Source: an uncultured Oscillospiraceae bacterium
GTDB lineage: Bacteria > Bacillota > Clostridia > Oscillospirales > Acutalibacteraceae
Direction: 5' to 3'
Assembly: GCA_900545655.1 (NCBI GenBank)
Contig: UQZY01000012.1
Span: 1 to 50,700, forward strand
Length of the DNA stretch: 50,700 nt
This document shows positions 8,175-17,089 of this stretch, piece after piece (position 1 is the first letter of the stretch; every line of letters begins with the position of its first letter). The notes under the pieces were generated by a model, which saw nothing but the letters and a program-made list of their open reading frames with translations, made no database searches and had not been told where the DNA came from. The position numbers and the translations under genes were made by a program.

Positions 8175-8624
8175 TTAGAATGGTAATTCGTCCTCCATTG
8201 CTACAGATGAGAAGTCATCTGCGCCTGCGGTTGAGAATGACGGGGCAGGTGCTGCTGCCGGTTGAGTCGCAGCCTGCGGCTGGAAGTTACCGGTGCCTGA
8301 TTCTGCCTTTGAGCCGCAGAAGCTTACGTTGTCTGCGACAATCTCAACGGCTGTACGCTTTGCGCCTGTCTTGTCTTCATAGTTGCGGGTCTGAATAGAA
8401 CCCTGTACTGCTATCATGGAGCCCTTGTGGAAATAACGTGTAACGAATTCCGCAGTCTGTCTCCATGCAACAACGTTTATGAAGTCTGTCTGACGCTCCT
8501 CACCCAGCTTCTGGTAAGAACGATCAACTGCAACGGAAAAGCTTGTAACAGAAATTCCGCTTGTAGTGGTACGAAGTTCAGGGTCAGCCGTAAGACGACC
8601 CATGATGATTGCACAGTTAAGCAT
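8175..8624 (-). CDS. ssb: Single-stranded DNA-binding protein
   Basis: SSB coats single-stranded DNA in replication, recombination and repair. The 149-residue protein has the OB fold from residue 1 to about 108 (LNCAIIMGRLTADPELRTT, RQTDFINVVAWRQTAEF, GSMIAVQGSIQTRNYEDKTG), a Pro/Ala/Gln-rich linker and the acidic tip MEDELPF that recruits partner proteins. Position between rpsF and rpsR marks it as the essential housekeeping copy rather than a phage or plasmid paralogue. Confidence 0.97.
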   Translation of the reverse strand: MLNCAIIMGRLTADPELRTTTSGISVTSFSVAVDRSYQKLGEERQTDFINVVAWRQTAEFVTRYFHKGSMIAVQGSIQTRNYEDKTGAKRTAVEIVADNVSFCGSKAESGTGNFQPQAATQPAAAPAPSFSTAGADDFSSVAMEDELPF

Positions 8625-8641
8625 AGTTGTACCTCCTATGA

Positions 8642-8935
8642 TTACTTGGATGTGTTGAGGAAACGGAGAACGCCGTCTGTGATTCCGAGCACACGCTCGA
8701 ACTCAGCAGGGAACTCGGGTTCAGCCGAATAATCAACTACGTAGTAGTAACCCTCTGATTCGTAGTTGATGTCATAAGCGAGCTTACGCTTACCCCATTC
8801 GTCTACGTTTTCAATGGTACCGTGCTTTTCGATAAGAGCTTTGAACTTCTCAAAAAGCTGCTGTGCTGCTTCGTCGCCATTCTTTACAGAGAATACGAGC
8901 ATAGCCTCATAGTTTTTTGCTGCCATTTCTAGCAC
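8642..8935 (-). CDS. rpsF: 30S ribosomal protein S6
   Basis: S6 is a platform protein of the 30S subunit that binds S18. The 97-residue sequence has the ferredoxin-like fold features NYEAMLVFSVKNGDEAAQQL, WGKRKLAYDINYESEGYYYV and the final RVLGITDGVLRFLN. The ATG has AAGGAGGTG upstream. It opens rpsF-ssb-rpsR, preceded by a strong promoter and a hairpin that fits an S6:S18 autoregulatory leader. Confidence 0.98.
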   Translation of the reverse strand: MLEMAAKNYEAMLVFSVKNGDEAAQQLFEKFKALIEKHGTIENVDEWGKRKLAYDINYESEGYYYVVDYSAEPEFPAEFERVLGITDGVLRFLNTSK

Positions 8936-8952
8936 CTCCTTCTGGTCTTTGG

Positions 8953-8979
8953 GCCCTGTCTCTTTTTCCCGGACAGAGC
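8953..8979 (-). promoter_or_regulatory. Putative S6:S18-binding leader hairpin
   Basis: In the 5' UTR of rpsF the minus strand folds as CTCTGTC paired with GACAGGG, with a CCGG-containing loop. Ribosomal protein leaders that bind the S6:S18 complex carry a CCG motif next to a hairpin, and the position just upstream of the rpsF ribosome site is right. Identification rests on context and this short motif. Confidence 0.55.
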
Positions 8980-9015
8980 AAGGATTGATGCGGATTGTAC
9001 CGCATGCGGATTAGT

Positions 9016-9044
9016 ATTATAACAACAAAGTTACGGGATGTCAA
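9016..9044 (-). promoter_or_regulatory. Promoter of the rpsF-ssb-rpsR operon
   Basis: On the minus strand consensus TTGACA (9044-9039) and TATAAT (9021-9016) are 17 bp apart. The -35 box overlaps the stop codon of the upstream gene prfB. Confidence 0.85.
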
Positions 9045-10162
9045 TTGCTTTTAAGGTTTTCAAGTGATTGCATCTGAAGGTATGCGTTTATGAAACCGTC
9101 GATATCTCCATCCATAACAGCGTTGATATTTCCCATCTCAAAGCCTGTTCTTGTATCTTTTACAAGGGTGTAGGGCATAAATACATAAGAGCGTATTTGA
9201 TTACCCCATGCGATTTCGGTTTTTACGCCCTTTATGTCCTCAATCTTTTCGAGGTGTTCGCGTTCTTTTATTTCAATGAGCTTTGACTTGAGCATCCTCA
9301 TACAAACCTCACGGTTTTGATGCTGCGAGCGTTCGACCTGACAGCATACGACGATTCCTGTGGGCTTGTGTATGAGACGCACGGCAGACGAGGTTTTATT
9401 TACCTTCTGACCGCCTGCTCCGGAAGCTCTGTAAACCTCCATCTCTATGTCTTCGGGACGAAGGTCAACCTCGATATTGTCATCTATCTCCGGCATAACC
9501 TCAAGGGAGGCAAAAGAGGTGTGACGGCGACCCGCAGCGTCGAACGGAGATACACGTACCAGTCGGTGTACGCCGGCCTCACTCTTCATGTATCCGTATG
9601 CGTTTTCACCTTCGATAAGAAGTGTAGCGGACTTAAGCCCTGCTTCGTCTCCGTCAAGGTAGTCAAGAGTACTTACCTTGAAGCCGTGACGTTCACCCCA
9701 TCTGTTGTACATACGGAAAAGCATGGACGCCCAATCCTGAGCCTCCGTTCCGCCCGCACCCGCGTGAAAGGTGAGGATGGCGTTGTTGTTGTCATACTCG
9801 CCCGTAAGGAGAGTAGAAAGCGTCATGGTGTCAAGCTTTGATTTAAACTCGTCAAGGCTTGCGGTACACTCGTCGATAAGGGATTCATCGCCCTCTTCAT
9901 CCGCAAGCTCTATCATAACAAGGGTGTCGTCAAAGAGGCTGTGAAGAGACTCGTACGCGGAAACCTTATTTTTTAGCATGCTTGTTCTCTGGAGTATCTT
10001 CTGTGAGTTTTCAAGGTCATCCCAAAAGCCGTCCTTTGCAGCTTCTTCTTCCAATTCTTTTATTTCATCTCTCATCTGTGAAAGACCGAGAGCGTTTTTC
10101 AGGTCTTCAAGCGGCTTCTCGTATTCGAGGAGCTTAAGTCGCAATTCTTCGTATTCAAGCAT
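9041..10162 (-). CDS. prfB: Peptide chain release factor 2
   Basis: RF2 recognises UGA and UAA and triggers peptide release. The 373-residue protein has the N-terminal helical domain, the tripeptide anticodon SPF within VRVSPFDAAGRRHTSF, the catalytic GGQ in YRASGAGGQKVNKTSSAVRL, and the C-terminal domain ending near FINAYLQMQSLENL. The reading frame is continuous from ATG 10162 through full length, so the programmed +1 frameshift with an in-frame UGA near codon 26, used by many bacteria for autoregulation, is absent here. It has its own promoter and is followed directly by the rpsF promoter. Confidence 0.97.
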   Translation of the reverse strand: MLEYEELRLKLLEYEKPLEDLKNALGLSQMRDEIKELEEEAAKDGFWDDLENSQKILQRTSMLKNKVSAYESLHSLFDDTLVMIELADEEGDESLIDECTASLDEFKSKLDTMTLSTLLTGEYDNNNAILTFHAGAGGTEAQDWASMLFRMYNRWGERHGFKVSTLDYLDGDEAGLKSATLLIEGENAYGYMKSEAGVHRLVRVSPFDAAGRRHTSFASLEVMPEIDDNIEVDLRPEDIEMEVYRASGAGGQKVNKTSSAVRLIHKPTGIVVCCQVERSQHQNREVCMRMLKSKLIEIKEREHLEKIEDIKGVKTEIAWGNQIRSYVFMPYTLVKDTRTGFEMGNINAVMDGDIDGFINAYLQMQSLENLKSN

Positions 10163-10191
10163 AGTTATCCGTCCTTTCCATGCAATTTACA

Positions 10192-10220
10192 ATTATATTA
10201 AAAATATCTCGCGTTGTAAA
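10192..10220 (-). promoter_or_regulatory. Promoter of prfB
   Basis: On the minus strand TTTACA (10220-10215) and TATAAT (10197-10192) are 17 bp apart, with the start codon 30 bases beyond. A TATAAT on the plus strand at 10232-10237 may serve the divergent gene but lacks a convincing -35. Confidence 0.75.
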
Positions 10221-10291
10221 GAAAAATAATGTATAATAAGAAGAACGGAATAATCATACAAAAGCGAGTTATCGCACAAGGAGCAAGATTT

Positions 10292-11272
10292 ATGAAGTAC
10301 GAAAATGAGACGTGCCCTGTCTGCGGGGAAAATTTTACTGCCGATTCCGACGTGGTTGTGTGTCCGGATTGCGGAACTCCTCATCACAGGGAGTGCTACC
10401 TCAAAACGAATCATTGCTGTAATGAAGACAGGCATAACACAGGGTTTATATGGCGTCCGACAGCCACTCCGACTGTTGTTCCCGAGAAGCCCGAGTCCAA
10501 GGAAGAAATACCGAATGTGCTTCCTCCCGCATTCAGTCGTGATAAAATGCCCGAAAACGGCATAGCCAGTGAGATCACGATTGACAAAGAGGGAAATCAG
10601 AAGCTTGTATACAGAGAAATTCGCGGAAATGAAAGAATAGGTGACAAAACGGTTGCTGATTATGCGGCTGTTATCCAGAAAAATGTCCGCAAGTTTATTC
10701 CGAAGTTCATGATGATGGACAAGACGGGAGGAAAGGTCAGCTGGAACTGGGCTGCATTCTTCTTCGGACCGTTTTGGCTTGCTTACAGAAAGATGTGGAA
10801 GCATGCGATAATAGCCATGCTTGTTATCTCCATAATTCCGCTTGTTTTCATAAAAGACATCACGAACTATTACCAGAAGGCCATGGAGGTTACGACGGAG
10901 TATCTTACCTCCGCTTCCTCAGGAGACGAAAAGTCCATGGAGGCGGCACGTCAAAAAATGTTGGATAAGATGCCGGAGGAGCCTATGGCGCTGTCGGCTT
11001 CATCATATGTCGAGTTTGCCATAAGGCTCGTATATGCCCTTTTCGGAAACTTCCTTTACAAGGCAAAGTGTGAGGCGATTATGAAAAAGGCAAAGGAAAA
11101 AGCCGATACACCGGATAAAAGAGCTGCGTATATAAAACGAAAGGGTGGAAGCAGCCTTCTCTGCGTATTGGCATTCGTATTTATTTCTTATGCTATTATG
11201 GCCATGCTTGTAGCAGGCGGCCAATTGCTTGATACCGACATCGCAACAATCCTACGGAGGTACGTTAAATGA
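10292..11272 (+). CDS. Zinc-ribbon/RING-like membrane protein, DUF2628 type
   Basis: The 326-residue protein starts with a cysteine/histidine cluster (CPVCGENF, CPDCGTPHHRECYL, CC) that looks like a prokaryotic RING/zinc-ribbon fold. A disordered proline-rich stretch follows, then the signature SWNWAAFFFGPFWLAYRKMW of DUF2628-type membrane proteins and three hydrophobic segments (about 155-190, 240-260, 290-315). Function is unknown for the family. I use ATG 10292 because AAGGAG lies nine bases upstream; an earlier ATG at 10229 sits inside the promoter region. Its TGA overlaps the glmU ATG by four bases, so translation is coupled to peptidoglycan precursor synthesis. Confidence 0.75.
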   Translation: MKYENETCPVCGENFTADSDVVVCPDCGTPHHRECYLKTNHCCNEDRHNTGFIWRPTATPTVVPEKPESKEEIPNVLPPAFSRDKMPENGIASEITIDKEGNQKLVYREIRGNERIGDKTVADYAAVIQKNVRKFIPKFMMMDKTGGKVSWNWAAFFFGPFWLAYRKMWKHAIIAMLVISIIPLVFIKDITNYYQKAMEVTTEYLTSASSGDEKSMEAARQKMLDKMPEEPMALSASSYVEFAIRLVYALFGNFLYKAKCEAIMKKAKEKADTPDKRAAYIKRKGGSSLLCVLAFVFISYAIMAMLVAGGQLLDTDIATILRRYVK

Positions 11273-12654
11273 TTAAAAGTTGTGCAATAGTCCTTGCTGC
11301 GGGCGAAGGAAAAAGAATGAAGTCAAACAAGCCGAAGGCTTTATCATGCGTGCTTTTTAAGCCGATGATAGACTGGGTGCTTGATTCTGTGGAGGACAGC
11401 GGGATTGAGGACGTTTGTGTTGTTGTCGGACATCTCGGAGAAGCTCTTGAAATTCATCTTGACGGCAAGTGTGAAATAGCTTACCAAAAAGAACGTCTCG
11501 GTACGGGACATGCGGTTATGCAGACCGTCGATTATCTTGAGCGGACAGATGCCGAAAATGTTCTTATTCTTAACGGAGACGCTCCGTTTATAGATGCGGC
11601 AACCATAGAGGACTCTCTCAGCATGCATATTTCATCTCAAAATGCCGTGACTGTTATCTCCGCAAAGATAAAAAACCCGCTTGGATACGGACGTATCATC
11701 AGAGACGAAAAAGGAAACTTCCAGAGCATAGTAGAGCAAAAAGACACCAGTGACGTACAAAAGCAGATAAATGAGGTTAATTCCGGTGCATATTGGTTTG
11801 ACAAGAAGTGCCTTATATATGCCCTCAGCCAGATAAAACCGGAAAACGAGGCGCATGAGTATTATCTTACTGATACTATCTCGGAGCTTCGTAAAATCGG
11901 GAAAAAACCGGGTGTTTTCATGACTGATAACGCCGACGTTGTGCTCGGCGCAAACGACAGAGTTCAGCTTATGGAGCTCAACGGAATCGCGCGCAGACAG
12001 GTGCTTCTCAACCTGCTTATAAACGGCGTTGAAATTCCGTGTATGGACGGAGTTGTCGTGGGAACGGATGTCGAGATGGGAGCGGGTACATTGCTCCTTC
12101 CGAATACCATCATCAGGGGAAGAAGTAAGATTGGTGCAAACTGTGAGCTCGGCCCGAATTGCCTTATTGACGACAGTATCATCTGTGACGAGGTTAAGCT
12201 CAACAATACCTTTGTTGAGTCGGCGCAGATAGAGAAAGGCGCGGATATCGGTCCCTTTGACCATATACGCCCGAATTCCATCATTGGTTCGAGAGTACAT
12301 ATCGGAAACTTTGTAGAGGTTAAAAATTCAAATATCGGCGAGGGCACGAAGCTTCCTCACCTCTCGTATATCGGGGATTCCGATGTCGGCAGGGGAGTAA
12401 ACTTCGGTTGCGGTTCTCTTACGGTTAATTACGACGGAAAGAAAAAGACACGCACCACGGTACGTGACCACGCGTTTATCGGCTGTAACTCAAACCTTAT
12501 CGCGCCTGTTACGGTGGGTAAGTACTCATACGTTGCCGCAGGCTCAACCATAACGGATGATGTCCCGGACGGTGCACTTTCGATTGCCCGTGTAAGGCAG
12601 GTTGACAAAGAGGGCTGGGTTGAAAGAAAAAAGCCGTACAAGGATATGCCTTAA
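11269..12654 (+). CDS. glmU: Bifunctional GlmU: UDP-N-acetylglucosamine pyrophosphorylase / glucosamine-1-phosphate acetyltransferase
   Basis: GlmU makes UDP-GlcNAc for peptidoglycan: it acetylates glucosamine-1-phosphate from acetyl-CoA, then uridylylates it. The 461-residue protein has the nucleotidyltransferase motif LAAGEGKRMKSNKPK at 8-22, LNGDAPF near 102 and a Rossmann domain to about 230. Beyond that is a left-handed beta-helix of hexapeptide repeats with DHIRPNSIIG, HLSYIGDSDVG and VNYDGKKK, which carry the acetyltransferase active site. Full length, no defects. The start overlaps the preceding stop in ATGA, and pth follows after 43 bases. Confidence 0.97.
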   Translation: MIKSCAIVLAAGEGKRMKSNKPKALSCVLFKPMIDWVLDSVEDSGIEDVCVVVGHLGEALEIHLDGKCEIAYQKERLGTGHAVMQTVDYLERTDAENVLILNGDAPFIDAATIEDSLSMHISSQNAVTVISAKIKNPLGYGRIIRDEKGNFQSIVEQKDTSDVQKQINEVNSGAYWFDKKCLIYALSQIKPENEAHEYYLTDTISELRKIGKKPGVFMTDNADVVLGANDRVQLMELNGIARRQVLLNLLINGVEIPCMDGVVVGTDVEMGAGTLLLPNTIIRGRSKIGANCELGPNCLIDDSIICDEVKLNNTFVESAQIEKGADIGPFDHIRPNSIIGSRVHIGNFVEVKNSNIGEGTKLPHLSYIGDSDVGRGVNFGCGSLTVNYDGKKKTRTTVRDHAFIGCNSNLIAPVTVGKYSYVAAGSTITDDVPDGALSIARVRQVDKEGWVERKKPYKDMP

Positions 12655-12697
12655 GTATGCCGCCGGTACGCAGAAATACCAAAAGGACAGAATAAAT

Positions 12698-13258
12698 ATG
12701 TATATTATAGCGGGGCTCGGAAATCCGGGCCCGGATTATGAGAAAACGCGCCACAACATAGGCTTCCTCACCGCAAACGCGATTGCGGCGGATCTCGGCG
12801 TCAAAATTGACCGGCTTAAGTTTAAGTCGCTCACCGCAACCGCCGTCATAGCGGGAGAAAAATGCTTACTTATGAAGCCGCAGACCTTTATGAACAACAG
12901 CGGTGAGGCAATAGGCGAGGCGGCGCGTTTCTTTAAGGTGCCGCCGGAAAATGTTATTGTCATATCCGATGACATATCGCTTCCTCCGGGAACAATACGT
13001 ATAAGGCGTAAGGGTTCTGCCGGCGGACACAACGGACTGAAAAGTATAATTGCTCATCTGGGCTCGGATAACTTTCCGAGGGTCAAGGTGGGAGTGGGAG
13101 AAAGGAAAAATCCCGACTCCGACCTTGCGAACCATGTGCTGGGGACATTTTCAAAAGAAGATGTCAATGTGATAAATGAGGCAATCCTCGACGCGGTTGA
13201 CGCAGTAGAGCTTATAGTTTCAGGCAAGACGGACGAAGCAATGAACAGGTATAACTGA
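12698..13258 (+). CDS. pth: Peptidyl-tRNA hydrolase
   Basis: Pth recycles tRNA by cleaving peptidyl-tRNA that drops off ribosomes. The 186-residue protein shows IAGLGNPGPDYEKTRHNIGF with the catalytic His at about position 20, KPQTFMNNSGEAIG, and SDDISLPPGTIRIRRKGSAG followed by GHNGLKSI. ATG 12698 has AAAGGAC upstream and matches the family N-terminus; longer in-frame extensions have no ribosome site. glmU, pth and then mfd is a common Firmicute order. A stem-loop follows the stop. Confidence 0.97.
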   Translation: MYIIAGLGNPGPDYEKTRHNIGFLTANAIAADLGVKIDRLKFKSLTATAVIAGEKCLLMKPQTFMNNSGEAIGEAARFFKVPPENVIVISDDISLPPGTIRIRRKGSAGGHNGLKSIIAHLGSDNFPRVKVGVGERKNPDSDLANHVLGTFSKEDVNVINEAILDAVDAVELIVSGKTDEAMNRYN

Positions 13259-13271
13259 AAAAATAAAGACA

Positions 13272-13295
13272 CCCCCACTTGTTAAAAAGTGGGGG
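13272..13295 (+). terminator. Stem-loop after pth
   Basis: CCCCCACTT pairs perfectly with AAGTGGGGG across a 6-nt loop, 13 bases after the pth stop. The T-run comes only about 15 bases later, so termination may be partial. Confidence 0.65.
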
Positions 13296-13575
13296 AATAA
13301 GTCATTGTTTTTTAAAATGAGTTTTTGTTTTTTATTTTTTCGTTATTTCCAATCGCTTAACAGTAACAATCAGTTAACAGTAATAGATTGGTTTGAAATC
13401 AGTTGACGGATTTTCTGTAAAAAATTTTTGCAAAATGCTGAAAAGGTTTTGTTTTCAGTATATGTGTTCTTAGATAGTTTAGTAATGCTTTATAATTAAA
13501 TGGCTTGATTTTTGGAAGAATTCAGCAAAAAACAATCATAAAAAGATATTTTAAGTTAGTAGTCGGAGTGTTGGC
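13296..13575 (+). other. AT-rich intergenic region before mfd
   Basis: No gene is seen in these 280 bases. A 10-bp direct repeat TTAACAGTAA occurs at 13357-13366 and 13374-13383, and flanking CCAATC/GATTGG are inverted around it, which could be a protein-binding site. TATAAT in CTTTATAATTAAA (about 13489) may be the mfd -10 box, without a clear -35. Confidence 0.4.
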
Positions 13576-16500
13576 ATGTCAGGTTATTCAAACGAATGCA
13601 GAAAAATAAATACGTACAATGAGCTGCTGGGTGATGTAAGCCGCGGCAGATTTCCGCTTGGAGTTTTGGGAGTTGCCGCAGTGCATAAGGCCTTGCTTAT
13701 ACACAGTCTTTGTGAGGACAGAGGCTCACGTGCGTTTGTAATAACGCAGGATGACGCCTCTGCCGGCAGGCTTTGCTCGGACCTTAAGGCACTCGGAACG
13801 AGGGCGCAGGTTTTTCCGGGACGGGATCTGTCATTCGTATCCGAGCAAACCTATTCAAAGGAGTATGAGCACGAGCGCATGGGAGCTTTGTCAAACTGGG
13901 TCAGCGGAGAAACGGACGTGATCGTGCTCCCGTGCACTGCGGCTGTCATGAAGACGATGTCGGCAAAAACACTCAGTGAGCGTATCATAACACTTAAGGT
14001 AGGCAGCGAGGTTCAGCTTGATTCCCTGCTTCGTTCACTTGACGCTGCCGGATACAAGCGTGCCGATGAGGTCGAGGGACCGGGCCAGTATGCCGTAAGA
14101 GGAGGAATCGTGGATTTCTTCCCGCCCGACAGAGAACGTCCGCTGCGTATGGAACTCTGGGGAGATGAGATTGATACCATAGCCGAATTTGATATCTTAA
14201 GTCAGCGCAGGACGGACACGGTTGACAGTATTCGCATAACTCCGTCATGTGAGATATTTACACGCGACAGGGACGACCTTGCGGACAAAATCGAGGCGCT
14301 CGCAAAAAAGGTGCGCGGAAGTGCTGCCGATACCGCAAGGGAAAAAATGATGGCAGATGCCTCCGCTATAAGGAACGGCCTTAAGAGTATATGCCTTGAC
14401 AAGTATATAAATATTGTATATGAGGATGCGGTTACTCCCTTACAGTATCTTTCGGAAAACGATTTACTCTTTGTTGCGGAGAGCAGCGCCGTAAAGTCAC
14501 GGGTTACATCGTTTATAAAGCTTCACCTTGAAGAGGTTCGCGAGTACCTGCAAAGCGGAGAGTATACGAAGTCGCTGGGAGATTACGCGGTAAATTTCAA
14601 GTCGCTCGTAAGTGACTATGAGCATGCAAATACCGTTTTTATCGACAACTTTGCAAGGGGCAGCTTTGACACGGCGGTAAATTCGCTTTATACATTCGCT
14701 TTTGGACAGACGCCTGCATGGAACGGTACCGTGTCGGCTCTGCTTGAGCATGCCGCAGACAATGACAAAAAAAACACAATGGTTGTCGCGGCGGGAAATG
14801 AAAAAACCGCAAAAACCATAGCGGATGAGCTTTATGAAAACGGATATGATGCGCTTTACTGCGTGTATCCGCCGAATGAATTTCCGCAGGAGAAGATAAC
14901 CGTACTCCCGACCTCGCTTTCAGCAGGTCTCGGTATCGGTGAAACAGGCTTTGAAATAATCACGCACGGCTTATCCGGCGGAAGTGCAAAAAAGAAAAGC
15001 CGTCAAAAACGCGAAAACGCGTTTCACAGCCTTGATGAGCTTCATTCGGGAGATTATATCGTCCATAACATACACGGAGTCGGAATTTTTGACGGTATTG
15101 AAAACCTCAAGGTGTCGGGCATTGAGAAGGATTATCTCAAGATAAAATACGCTAAGGGAGATACACTCTATGTCCCTGTGACGCAGCTCGACCTTGTTTC
15201 AAAATATATCGGCCCCCGAGAAGAAACCAGAACTGTAAAGCTTAACAGGCTCGGTGGCAAGGAGTGGGAGAAGTCAAAGGCGAGGGTAAGAAGTGCCGTA
15301 AATGACATGGCAAAGGAGCTTACCGACCTATATGCAAAGCGCCTTCATACACCGGGATACGCATTTTCTCCGGACATAGATATGCAGAGCGACTTTGAAC
15401 GCCGATTCGAGTATGATGAGACGGAGGACCAGCTTCGCTGCATAAATGAAATAAAAAATGATATGGAAAAACCGTTTCCCATGGACAGACTTCTCTGCGG
15501 CGATGTAGGCTTCGGCAAAACAGAGGTCGCCCTTCGTGCGGCCTTCAAGTGTATCGCCGACGGAAAACAATGTGCGATTCTCGTGCCGACGACGATTCTT
15601 GCCTTTCAGCACTATAACACGATAATGAGGAGATTTGACGGCTTCCCCATTGAGATTGATATGCTTTCGCGTTTTCGTACGGCAGCTCAGCAGAAGAAGA
15701 TAGTACAGGCGGTAAAGAGGGGTAGCGTGGACCTTGTTGTCGGAACTCACAGGCTTATTTCAAAGGATGTTGAATTCCACGACCTCGGTCTCCTCATAGT
15801 GGATGAGGAACAGCGCTTCGGTGTTGCCCAAAAGGAAAAACTCAAAGAAAAGTTTCCGAACGTAGATGTTTTAACTCTTTCGGCAACTCCTATACCGAGA
15901 ACTCTCAATATGGCCATGACGGGTATTCGTGATATGTCCATAATAGAGGAAGCTCCTCTTGACAGACACCCTGTAACCACATATGTTCTTGAATACGATC
16001 CGGGAATAATCGCACAGGCTATAGAAAAAGAACTCCGCCGCGGCGGCCAGGTTTATTATATGCACAACAATGTAGAAAGCATACTCCATTGCGCCGCGAA
16101 GATACACGAGCTCGTGCCGGAGGCACGAATCGGCATTGCGCACGGCAAGATGAGTGAGGAGGATCTGTCTGAGGTATGGCGTAAGCTTGTGGAGGGTGAG
16201 ATAGACGTGCTTGTCTGCACGACGATAATAGAAACGGGTGTTGATGTTCCGAATGCCAATACCCTTATCATAGAGCATGCAGACAACCTCGGTCTTTCAC
16301 AGCTCCACCAGATACGCGGACGTATAGGCCGCTCCTCCAGAAGAGCCGTAGCCTACTTTACGTTTACCGGAGGTAAGGAGCTTACGGATATCGCCTACAG
16401 ACGTCTTACGGCCATACGTGAGTATACGGAGTTCGGCTCCGGCTTTAAAATTGCCATGCGCGACCTTGAGCTTCGCGGCGCCGGCAGCATACTCGGTGCA

Positions 16501-17067
16501 AAACAGCATGGACACATGGAGGCTGTCGGCTACGACATGTACCTTAAAATACTTGCATCCGCCATAGAAGAAAACCGGGAAAATTCCGGCGGAGAGACTG
16601 ATTCCGAAAAGACATATACGCCTCAGAATGATTGTCTTATCGACATCCAGATTGACGCGCATATCCCCGAGTCATATATCTACAGCGTACCGCATCGCCT
16701 CGCGATGTACCGCAGAATTGCGGATGTGCGTACAAATGAGGATGCCATGGACGTAACCGATGAGCTCATAGACCGTTTCGGAGACCCGCCGAAGAGTGTC
16801 CTCGGACTTATCGAGGTATCTCTTTTAAGAAACACGGCGGCGGCTCTCGGTGTCTATGAAATCGGTCAGCGAGGCGACAACCTTCTTCTTTACTGGAACA
16901 ACATAAACATGAAGGCCGTGATTCGGCTTTCGTCGGATATGCGCGGAAAAATACTTGTCTCCGCCGGCTCAAAGCCGTATGTTTCGGTGAAGGTTGACAG
17001 CGGGGCGGATACCATAAAAACTCTGAAATCCGCACTTATGATTTTGACCCTCGGTGCAAGATCATAG
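13576..17067 (+). CDS. mfd: Transcription-repair coupling factor Mfd
   Basis: Mfd displaces stalled RNA polymerase and recruits UvrA to lesions. The 1163-residue length is normal. In order: UvrB-like D1 region with EGPGQYAVRGGIVDFFPP, a CarD-like RNA polymerase interaction domain (about 488-560; SGDYIVHNIHGVGIF), then the SF2 translocase with Walker A GDVGFGKTE at 642-650, DEEQ box at 743-746, TATPIPRTL, and helicase motifs TIIETGVDVPNANTLI and QIRGRIGRSS. The C-terminal D7/TRCF domain is present. The ATG has CGGAG upstream. It ends 22 bases from the convergent TetR gene. Confidence 0.97.
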   Translation: MSGYSNECRKINTYNELLGDVSRGRFPLGVLGVAAVHKALLIHSLCEDRGSRAFVITQDDASAGRLCSDLKALGTRAQVFPGRDLSFVSEQTYSKEYEHERMGALSNWVSGETDVIVLPCTAAVMKTMSAKTLSERIITLKVGSEVQLDSLLRSLDAAGYKRADEVEGPGQYAVRGGIVDFFPPDRERPLRMELWGDEIDTIAEFDILSQRRTDTVDSIRITPSCEIFTRDRDDLADKIEALAKKVRGSAADTAREKMMADASAIRNGLKSICLDKYINIVYEDAVTPLQYLSENDLLFVAESSAVKSRVTSFIKLHLEEVREYLQSGEYTKSLGDYAVNFKSLVSDYEHANTVFIDNFARGSFDTAVNSLYTFAFGQTPAWNGTVSALLEHAADNDKKNTMVVAAGNEKTAKTIADELYENGYDALYCVYPPNEFPQEKITVLPTSLSAGLGIGETGFEIITHGLSGGSAKKKSRQKRENAFHSLDELHSGDYIVHNIHGVGIFDGIENLKVSGIEKDYLKIKYAKGDTLYVPVTQLDLVSKYIGPREETRTVKLNRLGGKEWEKSKARVRSAVNDMAKELTDLYAKRLHTPGYAFSPDIDMQSDFERRFEYDETEDQLRCINEIKNDMEKPFPMDRLLCGDVGFGKTEVALRAAFKCIADGKQCAILVPTTILAFQHYNTIMRRFDGFPIEIDMLSRFRTAAQQKKIVQAVKRGSVDLVVGTHRLISKDVEFHDLGLLIVDEEQRFGVAQKEKLKEKFPNVDVLTLSATPIPRTLNMAMTGIRDMSIIEEAPLDRHPVTTYVLEYDPGIIAQAIEKELRRGGQVYYMHNNVESILHCAAKIHELVPEARIGIAHGKMSEEDLSEVWRKLVEGEIDVLVCTTIIETGVDVPNANTLIIEHADNLGLSQLHQIRGRIGRSSRRAVAYFTFTGGKELTDIAYRRLTAIREYTEFGSGFKIAMRDLELRGAGSILGAKQHGHMEAVGYDMYLKILASAIEENRENSGGETDSEKTYTPQNDCLIDIQIDAHIPESYIYSVPHRLAMYRRIADVRTNEDAMDVTDELIDRFGDPPKSVLGLIEVSLLRNTAAALGVYEIGQRGDNLLLYWNNINMKAVIRLSSDMRGKILVSAGSKPYVSVKVDSGADTIKTLKSALMILTLGARS

Positions 17068-17089
17068 TATAAATATATGTGTTAAGCGG

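Noticed and set aside
9317..9841. 174-codon plus-strand frame across prfB
   Set aside because: Lies wholly inside a conserved gene on the other strand and shows composition of an antisense frame.
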